From Sipunculus nudus (Eukaryota; Annelida; Sipuncula; Golfingiida; Sipunculidae): a DNA stretch of 64,000 nucleotides. Each line of letters begins with the position of its first letter. The first letter of the stretch is position 1. The DNA lies in contig CM049308.1 of NCBI GenBank assembly GCA_026874595.1, forward strand, positions 50,412,624 through 50,476,623, given 5' to 3'. The notes beneath the pieces were generated by a model. That model saw only the letters and a program-made list of their open reading frames with translations, did not search any database and had not been told where the DNA came from. Positions 59,101-64,000 of this stretch are shown here, piece after piece. The translations under genes were made by a program, and so were the position numbers.

Positions 59101-59337
59101 GTTTCTGTTGAGGATGCCAACATCTGTTTCAACATTGATTCAAACATCTTTGGCTGAACCTGTCAGCAGAGTGTCATGGCCCATGGTCTCTTGATATGAA
59201 CCATTTTAAATTGTAGAATATTTCCCCATGGGGGGGGGGGGGGGTAAAAAACTGACTGATTCTGTAAAATGTATATATTAAAACTCTTGCCATATTTATA
59301 TAATAAATCCAGAAAACTATATGCACCTCCAGATAGC

Positions 59338-59389
59338 ATGGTTTGGCAGTTGTTCATCTTCTACCTCCTGCAAACATCAGCCTCGCAAG
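59338..59389 (+). CDS. EGF-FN3 receptor-like gene, exon 1 (signal peptide)
   Basis: ATG at 59338 opens MVWQLFIFYLLQTSASQ and leaves in phase 1 at CGCAAG|GTCAGT. The peptide is a short, strongly hydrophobic signal sequence with cleavage plausible after SAS. Phase and content fit exon 2. An ATG at 59321 is in another frame. A (G)n run and a 64-bp tandem repeat lie upstream. The mature protein would begin at about Gln17/Glu18 and be secreted or type I membrane. Confidence 0.8.
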
Positions 59390-59888
59390 GTCAGTATCAA
59401 CTGCTGTATTTTAAATAATAAAAGTACCGGTAAACTTAGTACATCTTGTGTTTATAAAGTGTCATCATCTGAGGGATAATATAGAAACAGTGGAACAATA
59501 TATCAGTTCTTTTTTTTTATTTCTTTCTGGTATTTGAGCTCCTAAAGAACCGTTTGATGTCTTGTCATTTACTAATAATCAGGGAGGTGCTTGATGTGAA
59601 ATCTGTCTTGGATATACTCTTTCTGTTAGTGTCATTTATGTCAGTGTTGTATGAAAGGACACTAAATCAATCATTGTTCAATCATACACACACACTACAG
59701 AAGTATCATGGTTCTTTAACTGACTGATTATCAGTTTACATGACAACACTATTTACATTATACCACCCTGGTTTATTTAGAAAATTTATTGTCTTGTCTT
59801 TTTAAACTTGTGTAGAAGATGCAAAGTTTTAAAATCACTTAAGATTTTGCAAACAGTACTTTCAAGCATTTACATTTTATTTGTATAG

Positions 59889-60035
59889 AAAGAGAATGTC
59901 CAGATGGTCACTTTGGTGAGCATTGTAATGGAATATGTCACTGTCGTCATGGTGATAAGGACTGTGATGTGACTGGATCTTGTATGTCAGGCCAGTGTGC
60001 ACCAGGATGGAGGGGACCTCCAAGTTGTCAGTCAG
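59889..60035 (+). CDS. EGF-FN3 receptor-like gene, exon 2 (first laminin/MEGF-type EGF module)
   Basis: Acceptor TTTTATTTGTATAG, donor CAGTCAG|GTTAGT, phase 1 in and out. It reads ERECPDGHFGEHCNGICHC, RHGDKDCDVTGSCMSGQCA, PGWRGPPSCQS. ECP.G.FG..C...C.C......CD..TG.C..G.C..GW.G..C is the laminin-type EGF module found in MEGF, Tie and molluscan receptor phosphatase-like ectodomains: eight cysteines, likely four disulfides. One module per symmetrical phase-1 exon allows easy duplication or skipping. Confidence 0.92.
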
Positions 60036-61731
60036 GTTAGTAAACATATCCTGCAGCAGAACCCAACCTTAGATAAGCTGTATTTGACTGGTACTTTTTC
60101 CAGGAGTAAATACAACTCCGCCCATCTGCACAGTACGCAAGAAGTGGTACTAAGAAATGGACCAGTCAAATGAAGCCCAGTAAAAATGGCTGCCAGTGAC
60201 CATAAGCAGAACCATGCTTGTCCAGCAGACACAAAAAGCAACTATCACGTGACTAGTCTCATTTACTGCATGCACAGTTTGTTTTAGGAGTTAGTGCTAC
60301 ACACCCAGGGAGTTCTTTCAACATAAGCTACCAGCAGAATATAAAATGTGTGGGAGAAGAATGTGCTACACAAAATCGGCCAATTGAGTAAGCCTCTCCA
60401 CAGAGGGTATACCAGTAAAGTAAAACCATCTGACACTTTGAAGTTGGGGGGAAACCTTTCTGCAGAGTATTTATGTTCATCAGCAAAGGGTTTTCAGATC
60501 CATTTAACATAAAAGGGAATATTCATCAAAGCATGAACTTTTTAATCTGCATTCAGGAGCACACACGCTTTACATGATATCCTCTTGCCCACATGTCAAC
60601 ACTGACGCTTGTATTGCTTGAACTCATTCCTTTGTTAAATGTGCAAGTGCTATGAAGTGACAGGGTTCAAGAAAGGCTATCGTCTACAGGGAGGAAATAT
60701 TCACATCTGTCCTCTCAGGGTCCTTATAAAGTAGAAGGTTTAGTCATTTCTTCCATGCCGAAAGATTATCATTTTCACAAAATTAGTAGGCCTACCATTA
60801 TTTCAATCTTTCTTTAGAAAAACAATGAGTTTTTAAGTCAGTAGGTTGGCCAGTGATCTTACTGTTTTCTTTTTTTTTCCTACTTTTTTGTCTCAGTCCT
60901 ATTTTTTCCATACTTTTTCTTTAAAACACCTACTTTTTCCAACTTTTTTTCTTTGTGACATAGGATTGCTGTGACTTTTTGTGATGGTGAGCTTGTTTTA
61001 TTGTTAGTAAACTATTACAGGCAATTATAGGCAACATGTGATCTGAACACTATTAACAGTGGTCTTCAACACTACATGGCTGGTGGTGCCTCCTATTGCA
61101 AAAAGCAACAACTCTATTTTCAGGTGTGGGGATTAGTTTCTGCCTTTTACAACAGGTGGCACTACCTTCCTTTTTAGCAGTACAGACAACAATGGATTTC
61201 TTCCAAAGTATAATTTTGTTATACATAATGATATTGTGTAATTAAACACCGATCTGGTTACTTGTCACTCAATATCACATTGTATTATAGGGATAATATT
61301 CTGAAGCATGTAAATGGTGTATGTAGGAAGGTGGGGCCACCTGTTACACAAGGGAGCAACTACTCCTAACCGCTAAAATACACCAACTTTACCCCTCCAC
61401 CAGCTATCTATCAATTAAATAAAATTAAAACTAAATTAAAATTAATTATTTAATTAACAAATAAAAATTATTTTTACCAATGGCTTGACTTTGTATGAAC
61501 TTACTGCCAGCTTATGTTATGCCACTACATTTATATAATACTTACAGGTAACACATTAATGACACTGTGAATCATTATACTTTACACAAATATGTTCCAG
61601 ATTGTAACAAGTTTGTCAGTTTATCTAAATTTCCAGCAGACAGAATATTACACTGCCATAGGCTGGTTATCATGTTATTGAGTGTGGTTGTGGTGCATGA
61701 TATAATACTATACTGTGTGTATCTGTTTCAG
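60036..61731 (+). other. Intron 2 of the EGF-FN3 gene
   Basis: About 1.7 kb between two phase-1 EGF exons; no further EGF exon is visible in it. It contains a pyrimidine-rich CTACTTTTT repeat patch (about 60868-60950) and an AT-rich AATTAAA patch at 61415-61475. Confidence 0.7.
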
Positions 61732-61869
61732 AGTGCCCTGACAACTGGTTCGGGTTGGACTGTAGTCTGAAATGTCACTGTGACCCAGGTGATCCTTGTG
61801 AGAAAGTAGCAGGTCTATGCCTGTCTGGGTCATGTGAATACGGATGGGCAGGAGCTTCCTGTCAAACCT
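61732..61869 (+). CDS. EGF-FN3 receptor-like gene, exon 3 (second laminin/MEGF-type EGF module)
   Basis: Acceptor TGTATCTGTTTCAG, donor CAAACCT|GTGAGT, phase 1 in and out. It reads ECPDNWFGLDCSLKCHCDPG, DPCEKVAGLCLSGSCEYGWA, GASCQT. The spacing matches module 1 apart from a few residues, so the two exons arose by duplication. The module likely forms a rigid stalk with the first EGF unit. Confidence 0.92.
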
Positions 61870-63846
61870 GTGAGTCACTAACTATACCTTAAAGTCAGCT
61901 ATTCACTTACCTTTTCTATATAATTTGAGATTTCTAGCTCAGGCTGAACTCCAGGTATTCATGTTCAGAAATGTTCTTAAAAACCCTCCGTGACAGATGT
62001 ATGAGCTTGTTTATCTATAAGCTGTTAGTAAACAATGTTGACAATCAAAAATAACATGTAACCAGAGGTGGATTGTTGCATATATACTAGATGTCCTTGC
62101 TGAAAGTGTTTGGATTATTTTGGCGGGTGCCCCAGATGTTATAAACATGTGATATAAACAAAACAAACACCCTGTTAGTGGTGGGACTGGCGTTTTCTGG
62201 CCTTTAGTTATGAAAGGTTAAAGGAATAAATTCTTAGAGGTCAGTTATCAGTTAAGGCCCCTTTAATCTTAGGGCTGTTTAAGCTTGCGTACCTTCAGGA
62301 TTGTGAGTCAATGCACTGTTACGGGATATCTGTACGATGTCATTCAAGACATCACTCTCTGTAGGCTCCATTTGCTTATCTCAAAGTTACTCACAATGTA
62401 TGATTATGTGTCAATATAGGTTGGAAATCTGTTCATTAGTAATTTCATGATGAATGGAAAATAAGAGATGCATGGTATCTTTATTTATTTTGGCTGTTGA
62501 GGGCCTGGTATCAACCTCCAACTGCTGCTGTGTTGCACATCATCAAAAGTGGACATTTACTGATACAGCCAGAAGATGACACATCAGGGGATAAAATATT
62601 CTGTATCAGCTGTCACAATAACATATGCCACAAATCACTACAGTTTTTAAAAGGGAATATGGTTTTTTTAAGGCAGTATGGTATGGTACAGCAGGCCTGC
62701 AAAATCCCTCCTTTTTAAAAGATTCACTCTTTTTTCGAGGATTTCCTGAAAATGATGCTTATTACTTTTTTTTTCAGCAACAATCTTTATTTCCCTCTTT
62801 TTATCAGTGAAAGAATTTCAATATAAACTATTTCTCTCCTACTTTAACATTCCAGTTGGAACTAGAATTAGACATTGTACAATTTTTTTATGTACGATTG
62901 TACAGCATGTGTCACAACATGAAGAAAATGCTCTTATCTTGAATGCAGGGGGATGTGCACCATGTATGTTTCTGACTTTTGGAACAGTATTTACAATTTT
63001 GTTGTATGCAAAGCACATCTTTATTCAGTCTGTGATAAAAAATGGGGAATTGATTCTGTGGTGTGCAGATGCCCGAGCATATGCAAGGATTAACACCCAA
63101 CTCTGATGGGCTATATCTTGACAGGTTTATTCCTAAGATCCCGTCACTACTGCACATGCGTATTACAGAGATAACAAGCACAAACAATATTCTGCTCATG
63201 CATTACCTTACACTACAGATTCTAATTTTACTCTTTTTTCACTCTTTATTTTAAAGAAATCTACTTTTTTTTCTGCGGAGCATTTACTCTTTATTTTACC
63301 TTTGGCAGGCCTGTACAGATTACAATGATGTATCGTTTTCTCTGTTATGCCTGTCAGGCTGTTATATTTCAGTGATGACTTTCAATCTGTAATCTTGTCC
63401 TGTGCTTGTACTCAGGATCTCTAACTTCCCATAATAATATCTTTATGCTGTGTTTTCACTGTTGAACCATATGCGCAGGTTGTTTCACACATTTATACCA
63501 TTATTATGTAATATGATAATTGCTGTATCATCATAGGTTTACAATATTGTACACCAGAGCCAGATAAGAAAATAACTTGTTTGGAACCAACTGCTGGATA
63601 AGAAAATAACTTGTTTGGAATCAGCTGCTGGATAAGAAAATAACTTGTTTGGAACCAACTGCTGGATAAAAAAAATAATTTGTTTGGAACCAGCTGTTGG
63701 ATAAGAAAATAACTTGTTTGGAACCAACTGCTGGATAAGAAAATAACTTGTTTGGAACCAACTGCTGGATAAGAAAATAATTTGTTTGGAACCAGCTTTG
63801 GGATGTGTTATGAGGTTGCTGAACTTAGTCTTTTCCTCTGCTACAG
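61870..63846 (+). other. Intron 3 of the EGF-FN3 gene
   Basis: About 2 kb with no further exon recognised. Includes short CTCTTTTTT-type patches resembling those in intron 2 (around 62715-62800 and 63225-63290) and a 34-bp tandem array near the 3' end. Confidence 0.65.
63562..63800 (+). repeat. 34-bp tandem repeat, seven copies
   Basis: Phase marks GATAAG at 63563, 63597, 63631, 63665, 63700, 63734 and 63768, i.e. 34-35 base spacing; unit contains GATAAGAAAATAACTTGTTT and GGAACCAACTGCTG. It ends about 45 bases before the acceptor of exon 4, close to where the branch point should lie. The 112-codon minus-strand opening across it is a repeat artefact. Confidence 0.92.
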
Positions 63847-64000
63847 GGCTTCCTGCTTTTTCTAGTGCCCCAAACATAACAGCTGTGCGTCTGAACAGTA
63901 TAGACCTAGCATGGCGAGCCTGGACTCCTGGAGTAGATGCTGGAGACCTGTCAACAATAGTCCTGGGCTACCGCCTGCTGTACAGGAAACCTGGAACAGC
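63847..64000 (+). CDS. EGF-FN3 receptor-like gene, exon 4 (fibronectin type III domain, runs off the window)
   Basis: Acceptor TTTTCCTCTGCTACAG ends at 63846; in phase 1 it reads WLPAFSSAPNITAVRLNSID, LAWRAWTPGVDAGDLSTIVL, GYRLLYRKPGTA and continues beyond the window. P.I.AV.LNSI.LAW..W.PG.D.G.L..I.GYRL.Y is a fibronectin type III N-terminal half, with core Trp and the Y-x-L-x-Y strand. FN3 directly after laminin-type EGF modules is the order in Tie-like receptors and in molluscan receptor tyrosine phosphatase-like proteins. The cytoplasmic part, which would decide, is outside the window. Confidence 0.88.

Noticed and set aside
63539-63877. 112-codon minus-strand open frame with repeated Pro/Asn/Lys/Leu units
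   Set aside because: Translation of the 34-bp minisatellite; lies inside an intron opposite the FN3 exon and has no start or splice context.

Overview
This is eukaryotic (animal) DNA: split exons with GT/AG borders, long introns and gene deserts, roughly one-third GC, many (TA)n tracts, homopurine runs and several families of dispersed and tandem repeats. No bacterial-style gene is present, and almost every open reading frame over 60 codons is a chance opening or lies in a repeat. Motif vocabulary (TACATGTA/GCATGCAT-rich AT background, repeat tails ending in GACGGACGCCGGACGACAGACG...AAGCTCACAGG, a roughly 175-bp tandem array, SRCR and EGF/FN3 surface-protein genes) suggests a marine lophotrochozoan, most likely a bivalve mollusc; that is inference.

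Layout. 1-4163: probably the last intron of a plus-strand gene. 4164-4446: its terminal coding exon, a Met/His/Pro-rich C-terminus of the kind found on transcription factors. 4447-38054: a gene desert of about 33 kb. It holds several GC-richer non-repetitive islands (candidate enhancers), palindromic elements, a truncated mariner/Tc1-type transposase fragment (16.5-16.9 kb), a 4.9-kb tandem array of 28 units of about 175 bp (18.7-23.6 kb) with dimeric higher-order structure, decayed copies of one dispersed repeat (23.6-25.6 and 36.5-37.5 kb), a tRNA-derived SINE (26.2-26.6 kb) and older tandem repeats. 38055-40897: three phase-compatible candidate exons of an unrecognised plus-strand gene end.

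41836-56965 (minus): the best-resolved gene. Ten exons in consistent phase encode a signal peptide, two SRCR domains each split over two exons, a ZP module with a furin-type site after ZP-C, and a low-complexity linker with RPQSEV hexapeptides. The 3' terminal exon(s), presumably carrying a membrane anchor, were not located. Introns contain MITEs, a 32-bp tandem repeat carrying splice-acceptor look-alikes, and a LINE reverse-transcriptase remnant.

59338-64000 (plus, continuing past the window): the 5' end of a second secreted or membrane protein: signal peptide, two laminin/MEGF-type EGF modules, then a fibronectin type III domain, as in molluscan Tie-like or receptor tyrosine phosphatase-like ectodomains. 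It is divergent from the SRCR-ZP gene, with starts about 2.4 kb apart. Both genes look like cell-surface or secreted recognition proteins. No evidence in the window shows that they work together.
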